Source: QGNO01 sp964493125 (GTDB lineage: Bacteria; Chloroflexota; Dehalococcoidia; Lucifugimonadales; QGNO01). From it: a stretch of DNA of 44,842 bases. The notes under the pieces were generated by a model that ran no database searches, was not told the DNA's origin, and worked only from the letters and a program-made list of their open reading frames with translations. Position numbers and translations under genes: made by a program. How positions within the stretch are numbered: position 1 is the first letter of the stretch; each line of letters opens with the position of its first letter. Below are positions 32,483-41,299 of this stretch, piece by piece. The stretch lies in contig CAZBMS010000006.1 in assembly GCA_964493125.1 (NCBI GenBank), positions 1 through 44,842 of the forward strand, written 5' to 3'.

Positions 32483-33745
32483 CTATTCAGAGATATTAGA
32501 GGGATTCTCTATCTCTGGATGGAAACTTTCTTGGTCATTTGGCAAATAACCCTTCATTCTGGCAATAACTGCCAGAGTGTAAGTTAGAATTATGCTAGCC
32601 CCTAGCCCTACAGCGATTGGGGCGCCAGTGATATTTGCCACTGAACCAGCTGCAAAGCCGCCGGCCGGAGTAAATCCCCAGGTCATTCCGTAAAGCCCTA
32701 AAACTCGACCGCGCATGTCTTCAGAGGAGATTGTCTGTAATAGCGTGTTTATGGCTGCGTCGTATGTTACTAAGGAGAATCCAATGAATCCAACCAGGAT
32801 CAAAGACAGTTCGTACCAAGGAGATGCGGCAAATAATAGGATGCTTGCTCCTGCGCTCAATGTACCGATTGTTAATAGTTTCCATTTATCTCTGGATTCA
32901 CTTATGGTCGCTACTATCGCTGTTCCTATTAAGGATCCTACGCCTCCCGCAGCAGTCAAGTAGCCAAGCCCTGTGGGGCCTAAGTGCAAGACCGTTTTTG
33001 CTATTACAGGCAACATAATTAGATAAGAAAAGCCAAATGCTTCTGTTAAGACACTGAGAATTAGAAGGGCTCTGAGTGGAGTACTCTTTGCTACATACTT
33101 AAAACCTTTAATGAGGCTAAGAAAGATAGACTCTCCTAAGTTTTGCTGCGGATTTGATGTTCGCATCAATTTTAGAAAAATTATGCTGATCAGAAAGGCA
33201 ATAAATGCTAGTGCGTAAGCAGCCCATATACCTGATGAGTTGATCAAATGGCCTGTTAGCACTGAGCCGGTTGCCCATGTTATGTGGAATGCGGCTAATA
33301 CATATGCGATCGCATTCATCAATTTGTTACGGCCTACTGTGTCGTAGATTAATCCATTAAAGGAAGGGGCCATTAATCCATCAGCACTTCCTTGGAGGAA
33401 AGCAATTAATAGAACATGCCAAAGAGCTACGGATTCGGTAAATATTAGGAATGCTAGGATTGCTAGAGTTACAGCCCTAAAAAATCTAAGGTTAACTAAT
33501 ACCAATTTCCGACTGAACCGATCTGCCAAGACTCCCCCCAGAATTGCAAAGCCTATATGCCCAGCGCCTCGCACTCCTGAGACTATGCCGACCCAAAGGG
33601 CAGAATCTTGAGTTAAGGAAAGGACTAACCAGCCTTGGGCTATAAAGTCAGCAACTTCGCCGATGACGCCAGGGAATGTGCTCATCAGGAGAAGGCGGAA
33701 ATCCTTAGCTACTAGAGTCGCACGTATTTTGCTAAGTTGGCTCAT
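32483..33745 (-). CDS. MFS transporter
   Basis: A 420-residue major-facilitator protein with about twelve helices. Seen: GVLADRFSRKLVLVNLRFFRA in loop 2-3, DGLMAPSFNGLIYDTVGRNKLMNA (family PA-x-x-x-x-x-x-x-x-x-x), and SSEDMRGRVLGLYGMTWGFTPAG in the second half. Same EntS-like branch as the protein at 14879-16141. Diverges from hyuB across about 200 bp. The ATG has only a weak ACAGG before it. It may serve the uptake or export of a hydantoin-like or organic-acid substrate (inference from the neighbour). Confidence 0.9.
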   Translation of the reverse strand: MSQLSKIRATLVAKDFRLLLMSTFPGVIGEVADFIAQGWLVLSLTQDSALWVGIVSGVRGAGHIGFAILGGVLADRFSRKLVLVNLRFFRAVTLAILAFLIFTESVALWHVLLIAFLQGSADGLMAPSFNGLIYDTVGRNKLMNAIAYVLAAFHITWATGSVLTGHLINSSGIWAAYALAFIAFLISIIFLKLMRTSNPQQNLGESIFLSLIKGFKYVAKSTPLRALLILSVLTEAFGFSYLIMLPVIAKTVLHLGPTGLGYLTAAGGVGSLIGTAIVATISESRDKWKLLTIGTLSAGASILLFAASPWYELSLILVGFIGFSLVTYDAAINTLLQTISSEDMRGRVLGLYGMTWGFTPAGGFAAGSVANITGAPIAVGLGASIILTYTLAVIARMKGYLPNDQESFHPEIENPSNISE

Positions 33746-33846
33746 CCTGTCTGGGCCAACTGTTTTCGAATTAATCGAAGGGACTCACTCTGAAAATTGT
33801 AAGGTGATGATATGAGGATTGGTAATGTCAACAAAACAACCATTGC

Positions 33847-33852
33847 TATAAT
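33847..33852 (+). promoter_or_regulatory. Possible -10 box (TATAAT) for hyuB-hyuA
   Basis: Consensus TATAAT about 90 bases before the hyuB start, in the divergent intergenic region with the MFS gene. No clear -35 partner is seen. Confidence 0.4.
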
Positions 33853-33944
33853 ATACTCAAGGCGAGAACCTCTGCTGTCAATCGTGAAGTGTATACGGCG
33901 AGTATTCTCATAATCTAAGTTTGCTCTTTATTCAGGAGAAGCAG

Positions 33945-35696
33945 TTGAAAGAAAGTCGTTTTTTGGACGTGGATCCAGTTGTAACGGAGATAGTATTAAA
34001 CGCTTTTATGACATTGTGTGACGAGTCACAGGCGATATTGGTTAGATCTGCTTATTCTACGAATATTAAAGAAAGAAAAGATTGCTCTGCTTGGCTTCTA
34101 GATAGTGAAGGCCAACCTTTTTGTGGGGGGCGTTTTTCGGGTGGGCAATATAACAATTCTGGGTATGGTCCCGTTGGTTCCCGCATCCTTGAGAAATTTG
34201 GTTCTTCTATTCAAGATGGGGATGTGTTCGTGATGAACGACCCATATTTGGGTGGACCAACTCACTTACCTGACATGTCGTTTTTGAAGCCGGTGTTTTA
34301 TGAAGGTAAACTTCTTTGTTTTGTTTGTAATCAGGGTCATTGGGCGGATGTGGGTGGTAAGGCACCGGCGCAGGGGGTTGTGGGTGATGCAACAGAGATT
34401 TATCAAGAGGGTTTACGCATTCCACCAGTAGCTTTGTATAAGGGTGGCAAATTTAACGAAGATATTTACGAAATAATGATGTCGAACATCAGAGGGCCAC
34501 ATGAAAGGGCCGCCGATATAAGAGCTCATATGGCGGCTTTGCAGGTTGCCGAACGACGTATCCAAGAACTTGCTGAGAGATTTGGTGTCGACAATTTAAT
34601 TACGTATATGCGCAGCTTAATTGATTATTCAGAAACGCGCCTTGAAAAAGCTATTTTGGACGCTCCAGAGGGGACATGGTCCGCGACTGACTATCTTGAT
34701 GATGATTTGGGTAGCGATGATCCCATACCGGTCAAGGTTAAAGTATCCATTCGGCATAAGCCAAAACCCAGTATTGTTGTGGATTTCAGTGGAAGCGGAC
34801 CACCAGCTAGATGGGGGATCAATGTTGCTGGACACGGAACTTGGCAGATGGTCATCGGTGTATTTAGGAATCTATTGGTGGATGAGACCGTTCCCATAAA
34901 TGCGGGATTTCTTAGGCCGTTTAGCGTAATCATGCCTGAGAACTCCCTGATTAACGCGAAACCTCCTACGGCCGTAGGAGCCCGTACTGAAACGACCTAT
35001 TTAATAAGGGACTCAATTCTTGCAGCGGTTATGGACGCTTTCCCAGCGAAATCTAGAGGGCCTTGGCATGGAGTTCATGGAGTTGGTTTTTCGAACAAAG
35101 AAGGGGATAGATATTTTATTCATTACCAGACTGTTGGTGGAGGTGGTGGAGCACGCACTTTCAAGGATGGTATCGACTCTGTTCATGAGGTATTGAATTT
35201 ACCAGTTGAGCCGATGGAATTACAGTATCCAGTTAGAGGTATAAGGCTTGAGTACATTACAGACTCTGAGGGCGCAGGGACTTATAGAAGCGGAATTGGA
35301 GTGAGACAGGATTGGGAGGTTTTGCAGGACGTATATTTGGCAACTCATTCTAATAGACATAAGAAACCCGCGCCAGGAATATCAGGAGGAAAAGATGGTG
35401 CCGTGTCAAAACTCATTTTGAACTACGATTCTGACAATCCTGTGGAGCTACCGAGAGAAACTGCTAACTACCCTTTGAATAAGGGCGATGTTGTTACAGT
35501 GTTTGCCGGAGGAGGAGGGGGCTACGGAGATCCATTCAAGAGGGATACACTAAGTGTTTTACAGGACGCTCGTAACGGAAAGATATCGATTGAGAGGGCG
35601 GTGGATACTTATGGAGTGGTTATCGATACAAAGACTTGGACTGTCAACGAGAGTAAAACTGAGAAATTGAGGGAAAAAGGTATAGATCGTGACTAA
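33945..35696 (+). CDS. Hydantoinase B/oxoprolinase family protein (HyuB-like)
   Basis: Subunit B of N-methylhydantoinase/5-oxoprolinase/acetone-carboxylase-type enzymes; with HyuA it hydrolyses cyclic amides (or carboxylates ketones) at ATP cost. Seen: DERKDCSAWLLD-like opening (ERKDCSAWLLD), GDVFVMNDPYLGGPTHLPDM with acidic/His metal residues, and the glycine-rich AGGGGGYGDPFKRD at the C-terminus. Start: TTG at 33945 has AGGAG seven bases upstream, whereas the in-frame TTG at 33921 has none; 583 residues result. Its stop overlaps the hyuA start by 8 bp, so the pair is coupled. Confidence 0.93.
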   Translation: MKESRFLDVDPVVTEIVLNAFMTLCDESQAILVRSAYSTNIKERKDCSAWLLDSEGQPFCGGRFSGGQYNNSGYGPVGSRILEKFGSSIQDGDVFVMNDPYLGGPTHLPDMSFLKPVFYEGKLLCFVCNQGHWADVGGKAPAQGVVGDATEIYQEGLRIPPVALYKGGKFNEDIYEIMMSNIRGPHERAADIRAHMAALQVAERRIQELAERFGVDNLITYMRSLIDYSETRLEKAILDAPEGTWSATDYLDDDLGSDDPIPVKVKVSIRHKPKPSIVVDFSGSGPPARWGINVAGHGTWQMVIGVFRNLLVDETVPINAGFLRPFSVIMPENSLINAKPPTAVGARTETTYLIRDSILAAVMDAFPAKSRGPWHGVHGVGFSNKEGDRYFIHYQTVGGGGGARTFKDGIDSVHEVLNLPVEPMELQYPVRGIRLEYITDSEGAGTYRSGIGVRQDWEVLQDVYLATHSNRHKKPAPGISGGKDGAVSKLILNYDSDNPVELPRETANYPLNKGDVVTVFAGGGGGYGDPFKRDTLSVLQDARNGKISIERAVDTYGVVIDTKTWTVNESKTEKLREKGIDRD

Positions 35697-37800
35697 GTTT
35701 AGGGTAGGAGTTGATATAGGCGGGACATTTACGGATCATCTATGGTACGACGAACATACTGGAGAAATGTCCGTTATAAAGACCCCGACTACACCTGGGG
35801 ATTTGACGGAGTGTTTTATGCAGGGTTTGCAACGAATGGCTAAAGAGCTCGATGTAACAAGCCCTGATATACCGTATGTTGCCCATGGTACTACTGTTTG
35901 CACTAACGCACTTTTGGAACGGAAAGGTGCCAAGCTCGGGTTCATTTCTACTGAGGGCTTCCGTGACATTCTTGAAATAGGCAGGCAGGTGGAGCCTGAT
36001 CAGTTTGATTTCACGATTGATAGAGCTGAACCTCTCGCCCCTCGGTATTTGCGGAAAGAAATTGATGAAAGAGTCGCTATTGATGGGACTATAGTCAAGC
36101 CGTTGAGCGAAGCGGAATGCCGCAGTGCTGCTAGAGAGTTGATTGCGGAGGGAGTGAACGCTATAGGGATTTGTTTCCTATTCTCTTTCATTAACCCCTC
36201 ACATGAGATTAAGGCTAAAGAGATAATAGAAGATGAATTTGCATTGGCGGGAGTTGAAGGATTCGTATGTGTTTCCTCTGGCATCGCTGCTGAATTCAGA
36301 GAGTTTGAACGGGCAAGTACCGTTGCAGTAGCTGCTTATTTGGCACCAGTATTGCAGAGCTATATTAAGAAACTCGAACGTGACCTTACAAAAGTGATTG
36401 CTCCTACTACAAAGCTGTACATAATGGAGTCAGCGGGTGGTTTGGTTGGGGCTAGTACAGCTATAAATAATGCCCATACTACTACTGAATCAGGACCAGC
36501 CGCTGGGGTAGTAGCCGCAGCTGAGTTGGGCCGCTTGTTGGGGCGAGGCAATTTAGTTTCATTCGATATGGGAGGGACAACAGCAAAGGCCAGCCTAATG
36601 GAGAAAGCTTCCCCTAGACTTGCTTTTGAATTCGAAGTAGGGACTGAACAGCATGGGGCTTTTACTACTAGAAGCAGAGGCTATCCGGTAAGAACTGCGA
36701 TGATAGATCTTGTTGAGTGCAGCGCGGGTGGGGGAAGCATATCATGGGTGGATCCAGCTGGTGTATTAAAGGTTGGACCGCAAAGTGCGGGAGCAATGCC
36801 GGGTCCTGCTAGTTATGGGCGAGGAGGCAAACTTCCAACTGTGACTGATGCCCAAGTAGTACTTGGGAAAATAAGTCCAGAGCAAGCTTTAGGTGGTGAG
36901 GTGCATATAGATCCAGTTAAAGCGAGAGTTGTCATTGAGAATGAAATAGCAAGCAAGCTCAATATGACGGTTTCTGAGGCGGCTCAAGGTATCGTTGAAG
37001 TTGCTAATGCCCAAATGGAAGGCATACTTCGTGTTGTGTCTGTTCAGAGGGGTTTTGATCCTAGGGAGTTCACATTGGTTGCTTTCGGTGGTGCTGGTCC
37101 ACTCCACGCGAACGATCTAGCAGAGTCTTTGGGAATAGCGGAAATTGTCGTTCCGAGATTTCCTGGGCTTTTTTCCGCTCAGGGCTTGTGCCAGGCTCAG
37201 GTCTTGAACGAGTTTGTGCGTACTCAAGTTACTAGATGGAGCACGACCAATTTGGGAAGTATGCTGAGTGCGTTTAGAGCTTTGGAGGACAGAGCTATTA
37301 CTTGGATGGACAGTGAAGGGATAATTGATGATGCCAGAATGATTACTAGGTCTATGGACATTCGTTACGTGGGTCAGAATTGGGAATTGACTGTGGACTT
37401 GGATGATTACCCTGAAACCGAAGCACAATTGGAAGAGGCGAGACTGAAATTCATACGATTACATCAACAAATGTACGGGCACTCTAGTGATACGGATCCA
37501 TTAGAAGTTGTCAGCTTTCGTATTCACGCTTACGCAAGTGCGCCGAAACTAGAAGTCAAGAAAATTCATGAGGGCACTCAGGATAGTTCAAAAAGTTGTG
37601 TTGGTGTTAGAGAGGTGTATTTTAAAAAAGTGTCTAGATCACTCGAATGTAGAGTATACGATCGGGAGAAACTGGAGGGGGCGAACCTCATTGATGGCCC
37701 CGCAGTGGTCGAACAATTGGATGCTACAACTGTAATAAACCCTGGTTACGTTGGCGTGGTTGATGGTTATGGGAATATTTGCATTCAACCAAGTCAGTAA
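35689..37800 (+). CDS. Hydantoinase A/oxoprolinase family protein (HyuA-like)
   Basis: A 703-residue ATP-binding subunit with ASKHA fold. Seen: VGVDIGGTFTDHLWYD (phosphate-1 loop) at the N-terminus, VAHGTTVCTNALLERKG, SFDMGGTTAK (second phosphate loop) and FGGAGPLHANDLAESLGI. GTG start overlaps the hyuB stop. HyuA and HyuB form the ATP-dependent cyclic-amide hydrolase. Acetone carboxylase is less likely because no third small subunit is present. Substrate could be hydantoin, N-methylhydantoin or 5-oxoproline. Confidence 0.93.
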   Translation: MTKFRVGVDIGGTFTDHLWYDEHTGEMSVIKTPTTPGDLTECFMQGLQRMAKELDVTSPDIPYVAHGTTVCTNALLERKGAKLGFISTEGFRDILEIGRQVEPDQFDFTIDRAEPLAPRYLRKEIDERVAIDGTIVKPLSEAECRSAARELIAEGVNAIGICFLFSFINPSHEIKAKEIIEDEFALAGVEGFVCVSSGIAAEFREFERASTVAVAAYLAPVLQSYIKKLERDLTKVIAPTTKLYIMESAGGLVGASTAINNAHTTTESGPAAGVVAAAELGRLLGRGNLVSFDMGGTTAKASLMEKASPRLAFEFEVGTEQHGAFTTRSRGYPVRTAMIDLVECSAGGGSISWVDPAGVLKVGPQSAGAMPGPASYGRGGKLPTVTDAQVVLGKISPEQALGGEVHIDPVKARVVIENEIASKLNMTVSEAAQGIVEVANAQMEGILRVVSVQRGFDPREFTLVAFGGAGPLHANDLAESLGIAEIVVPRFPGLFSAQGLCQAQVLNEFVRTQVTRWSTTNLGSMLSAFRALEDRAITWMDSEGIIDDARMITRSMDIRYVGQNWELTVDLDDYPETEAQLEEARLKFIRLHQQMYGHSSDTDPLEVVSFRIHAYASAPKLEVKKIHEGTQDSSKSCVGVREVYFKKVSRSLECRVYDREKLEGANLIDGPAVVEQLDATTVINPGYVGVVDGYGNICIQPSQ

Positions 37801-37814
37801 TCTTGATTAATTTT

Positions 37815-38030
37815 TTATTGGTCTTCGTATAGCCTTATGATTCTTATTATGCCTTCCGAAGTGGCTTGAATACAAAGGTTACAAAGGGTGCATTCGTCTT
37901 GGTTTTCTTCGACGACAGACAACCTACCTTGATTCTCACAGAATATGTCAACTGGGCATATATCGACCAATTTCTTTACTAGGGCCTCATCAGAAATGCC
38001 CTCTGGCTTTACCTGCACTTTGATAAACAT
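37815..38030 (-). CDS. Small 4Fe-4S ferredoxin-like protein (71 aa)
   Basis: Single-cluster ferredoxin fold: CP near residue 25 (DICPVDIF) plus ECTLCNLC near residue 47 (C-x2-C-x2-C). These are the four ligands of the second cluster of 2[4Fe-4S] ferredoxins; the other cluster's ligands are gone. FixX-type proteins and archaeal RpoD inserts look similar. The ATG lies three bases after the sucD-like stop, so it is co-translated with the CoA-ligase subunits. It suggests an electron carrier linked to a CoA-ester step, or a structural role. Confidence 0.82.
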   Translation of the reverse strand: MFIKVQVKPEGISDEALVKKLVDICPVDIFCENQGRLSVVEENQDECTLCNLCIQATSEGIIRIIRLYEDQ

Positions 38031-38033
38031 AAT

Positions 38034-38945
38034 TTATTCTTTACGATTGGCTGTGACGGCCGTTTCAACAAGGTTTGGTATTTCTGAGATACTTTGCGCC
38101 ACTTTTATGCCCGCTTCCTCCAGTAGCCGAATCTTTTCTATCGCGGTGTCCTTTTTGCCTTCCACTATGGTTCCTGCGTGTCCAAATCTCATGCCAGGCA
38201 TTTCATCCATAAAGCGACCTGCCATAAAGGCTACAATTGGTAGAGCACTTTTTGTGTCCTTAACGTATTCAGCTAGTTGAGAATCCATAGGGCCACCTGG
38301 TTCAGAATAGACTACCAAAGCTTTAGTATCTGGGTCAGCTTCAAATAGCGGCATTAATTCAGCGTATGTACTCCCGATTATTGGATCTCCTCCTATACTG
38401 ATTGCTGTGCTTTGGCCAAGTCCAGAAGCTGTCAAAGTGTTGCATATTTCTGTGGTCATGCCACCGCTACGGGACATCACACCTACGTAACCTGGTGCAT
38501 AGGCTTTTTGAGTATCTATGGCAGTGCCGCCTATGCCTCCCATCTTTCCTTTCCCTGGTGAAATTATACCCAAGCAGTTTGGCCCAATAATGCGGGATCC
38601 ACGAAATTTGGCAAACTCAATGAACCGAGCCACATCAGCTCTTGGAATACGTTCTGTTACTACAACAATGAGTGGTATATCTGCGTCGATAGCTTCTAAT
38701 ACCGCGTCGTTAGCAAATGCTGCTGGAACTGTGATCACGGACCCGTCCACTTCCATCTCCTCAGTTATTTGTTTTACGGTATCGAATACGGGCACCCCGT
38801 AGACATCTCTCCCTTTACGGCCAGGAGTGACTCCTGCAACTATTTGGGATCCGTAATCAAGGCACTCGCGAGTCATATTCACGGCTTCCCTGCCAGTAAT
38901 TCCTTGAATTATAAACTTGAAGTTGCCATCAATTAGAATTGACAT
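38034..38945 (-). CDS. Succinyl-CoA synthetase alpha-type subunit (SucD-like acyl-CoA ligase)
   Basis: A 303-residue NDP-forming CoA ligase alpha subunit. Seen: FIIQGITGREAVNMTRECL (CoA/Rossmann loop), GVTPGRKG, PNCLGIISPG, VGVMSRSGGMTTEI, ISIGGDPIIG, and GHAGTIV with the phosphorylated His. It runs leftward one base after the sucC-like stop. The SRSGGMTTEI and VYSEPGG variants depart from the standard SucD, so an acyl substrate other than succinate (for example malate) is possible. Confidence 0.9.
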   Translation of the reverse strand: MSILIDGNFKFIIQGITGREAVNMTRECLDYGSQIVAGVTPGRKGRDVYGVPVFDTVKQITEEMEVDGSVITVPAAFANDAVLEAIDADIPLIVVVTERIPRADVARFIEFAKFRGSRIIGPNCLGIISPGKGKMGGIGGTAIDTQKAYAPGYVGVMSRSGGMTTEICNTLTASGLGQSTAISIGGDPIIGSTYAELMPLFEADPDTKALVVYSEPGGPMDSQLAEYVKDTKSALPIVAFMAGRFMDEMPGMRFGHAGTIVEGKKDTAIEKIRLLEEAGIKVAQSISEIPNLVETAVTANRKE

Positions 38946-38946
38946 G

Positions 38947-40152
38947 TTAGTATGCTTTTACCTTGTGGACGGCCCTTAATGCTGCTTCATCCATTGACAC
39001 AGTTCTGTCTACAAAATCTACTCCGTACTTCCTCAAAATTTTGAACCCCTCTGATTCCCAAGAGCCAGGTATCCGAAAAACCGCAATTTTTTCAGCTGGA
39101 TCATGCCCTTCCTCAAGGACAGCTTTAATAACTCCTCTGGCGATAATGTCCACCCGAGTGTTGCTAACAACATTCATCATTACAGCAATCTTTTTTACGC
39201 CCGGTTTGTTCAATATGAGCTTGGTTAATTCATAAGCTTTTCTGACGCTTGGATTACCACCTATTTCACAATAGTTTGCCGCTCGTCCACCATGATTTCT
39301 TATTGCATCAAACAAAGTGAGACTGCCACCGCCGGCCCCTATAACTAGTCCTAGATCACCGTCGAATTCAACCACACGCCCAGATACTCCCCGAGTGTCT
39401 ATGGAGTCTACCTCCATTCCACGTATTTCAAACTCGGTGGGGGGGCGTCCTTGACGCACTTCGCTGTGAGGGATATTCAGTTCTTTCAACAAAGGTATAT
39501 GCCGGTTTATTGATTCATCTTCCATATCGACATGGCAGTCTAATGATACGAATTCTCCCGTACTTGTTTTGCCCAGTGGATTAATTTCAGCTAACGTGAG
39601 GTCGTACTTTTGGAAAAGAGTTACCAATTTAACCAATATACTGGTGAGTTTCATAAGGTCGGTGCCGGTAATCCCTAATGACGAAACTATTTCCTTGGCT
39701 TTGTAGTCAGAGAACGGTTCAATGTTTGAGATGTGGACACGTCCGAGATGTTGAGGATATATATTGGATACTTCCTCTATGTCAATACCTCCCATGTCGC
39801 TGAATAGTATTATGGGACATTTTGCGATGGCATCATAGGTGACGCCCAAATAATATTCATTTTCGGTAGAAATTCTTTTCTCTACTAGAAGAGATTTTGG
39901 TAGTTGCCCACTGATACGTAAATTCAGAATTTTTGAGGCTTCGGACTTAGCTTTCGCTGGAGTATCAGCAAAATTTATACCGCCTGCCTTCATCCGACCA
40001 CCACTTAGAACTTGGGATTTTAATACTACTGGCCCCCCGACTTCATGAAATATTTCTTCAACTGCGGAATCTGTTTTGGCTACTTGGCCATATGGCACTG
40101 GTAGCCCGTGTAGTTTCAGCAGTGATTTTGCTTCATACTCGTAAAATCGCAT
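38947..40152 (-). CDS. Succinyl-CoA synthetase beta-type subunit (SucC-like ATP-grasp)
   Basis: A 401-residue ATP-grasp plus CoA-ligase beta subunit. Seen: MRFYEYEAKSLLKLHGLPVP (standard SucC start), VLKSQVLSGGRMKAGGI (K-A-Q-V-x-x-G-G-R-G-K-A-G-G-V-like, with a Met), ILAEINPLG-type (LTLAEINPLGKT) and LVIGAGGGSLTLFDAI. Divergence from canonical SucC in KAQV (here KSQV) and GRGKAGG (here GRMKAGG) is notable. AGAAGGA precedes the ATG. Part of the leftward group with the asparaginase-like and DapA-like genes upstream. Confidence 0.9.
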   Translation of the reverse strand: MRFYEYEAKSLLKLHGLPVPYGQVAKTDSAVEEIFHEVGGPVVLKSQVLSGGRMKAGGINFADTPAKAKSEASKILNLRISGQLPKSLLVEKRISTENEYYLGVTYDAIAKCPIILFSDMGGIDIEEVSNIYPQHLGRVHISNIEPFSDYKAKEIVSSLGITGTDLMKLTSILVKLVTLFQKYDLTLAEINPLGKTSTGEFVSLDCHVDMEDESINRHIPLLKELNIPHSEVRQGRPPTEFEIRGMEVDSIDTRGVSGRVVEFDGDLGLVIGAGGGSLTLFDAIRNHGGRAANYCEIGGNPSVRKAYELTKLILNKPGVKKIAVMMNVVSNTRVDIIARGVIKAVLEEGHDPAEKIAVFRIPGSWESEGFKILRKYGVDFVDRTVSMDEAALRAVHKVKAY

Positions 40153-40229
40153 TGGTTCCTTCTACTTACGCTACGCTATCGAAATCTGAGTCGTTAATTT
40201 ATTGACACTATGATTCTCAGACTAGGTGG

Positions 40230-41258
40230 CTAATAGGTGTCAAAAATCCTTTGGATGTCTTCTGGGTCATCTGTTTTTGTTAGTGCCAGACGCAGTAGGA
40301 TTCTAGCCTTTTGAGCGCTGAGATTATCACCGGCTATGATGCCATGTTCCAATTGTTGCGATGAGCGAATCATTTGACCAGCTCCGTTACGGTTTGTTGC
40401 CACAATCATGACACCTTTTGCTCGGGCTTCCTCTAATGATTTGCCACCTACTCTTTGGAACCCTCCTGTCGGTGATCCACTTAGTCCACCACCTGCTTGC
40501 CCTCCAGCTAGGACTATACCCTTAGCCCCAGCCTCAACGAAAGCTTCGACCGCTATTCCGTCTGAATCTTGATAAGCATAAACGATATCTACTCTGGGAA
40601 GGTCATCCAAAGTGGATATGTCAAATTCGGTTTCATAGGTATGCTTTCGAGTAGATTGGCGATAAAATTTTACCTTTAAGTCTGAGTCCACATATCCAAG
40701 CATGCCAAGCTCCCTGGATTGGAAAGTTTCTAATCTGTGAGAGTTGGTTTTTGTTACTTCTCTTGCGGCTTGAATTTCGTTGTTAAACATTAGTAGTCCG
40801 CCTTTTCCTCTAGCGTCCACAGAACCTGCCAATATAAGTGCATCAAACAAATTGTTGTCAGCATCTGTTCCCATTGCTGAAGGTGGTCGCTGAGTTCCAG
40901 TTACTACCACTGGTTTTTCACTTTTCACAGTTAAATGCAACCAGTATGCGGTTTCTTCCATTGAATATGTGCCGTGTGTAACTACAACGCCGGATACCTC
41001 TTGGTCTTCCATTAATGCATTGATCTTTTTGGCAAGCGGCAGCAACTCGCTTGTTTTGATGCCACTACCCACATTCCATAAATGCTCTGCTTTTGTGCGT
41101 ACATATTGGGAAATCTCGGGAATTCGCTCAAGGTTCTGATGTACGTCTAGATATTCTCCTGTTCCGTATTCAACATACGTGAGACGGGGAGAGCCCCATT
41201 GTGCAATTGTGCCTCCGGTTCCCAAAAGCCAGACTAGTGGTAGTTTGTTATGAGCCAT
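40230..41258 (-). CDS. Asparaginase/glutaminase-family amidohydrolase with Asp to Tyr change
   Basis: A 342-residue type I/II bacterial asparaginase fold. Catalytic residues seen: Thr17 in GTGGTIA, Thr97 in VTHGTYSMEE, and Lys170 in REVTKT. The Asp that binds the substrate alpha-amino group (HGTDTMEE in asparaginases) is Tyr98, and the next Thr is Ser99. Substrate is therefore probably not asparagine. Strong AGGAGG-type site (GGAGGTAA) before ATG. Lies between a DapA-like aldolase and sucC-like gene in one leftward group. Confidence 0.88.
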   Translation of the reverse strand: MAHNKLPLVWLLGTGGTIAQWGSPRLTYVEYGTGEYLDVHQNLERIPEISQYVRTKAEHLWNVGSGIKTSELLPLAKKINALMEDQEVSGVVVTHGTYSMEETAYWLHLTVKSEKPVVVTGTQRPPSAMGTDADNNLFDALILAGSVDARGKGGLLMFNNEIQAAREVTKTNSHRLETFQSRELGMLGYVDSDLKVKFYRQSTRKHTYETEFDISTLDDLPRVDIVYAYQDSDGIAVEAFVEAGAKGIVLAGGQAGGGLSGSPTGGFQRVGGKSLEEARAKGVMIVATNRNGAGQMIRSSQQLEHGIIAGDNLSAQKARILLRLALTKTDDPEDIQRIFDTY

Positions 41259-41299
41259 TCTTAGGTTACCTCCAGGCGAATAAATAATTTCTAAATTTG

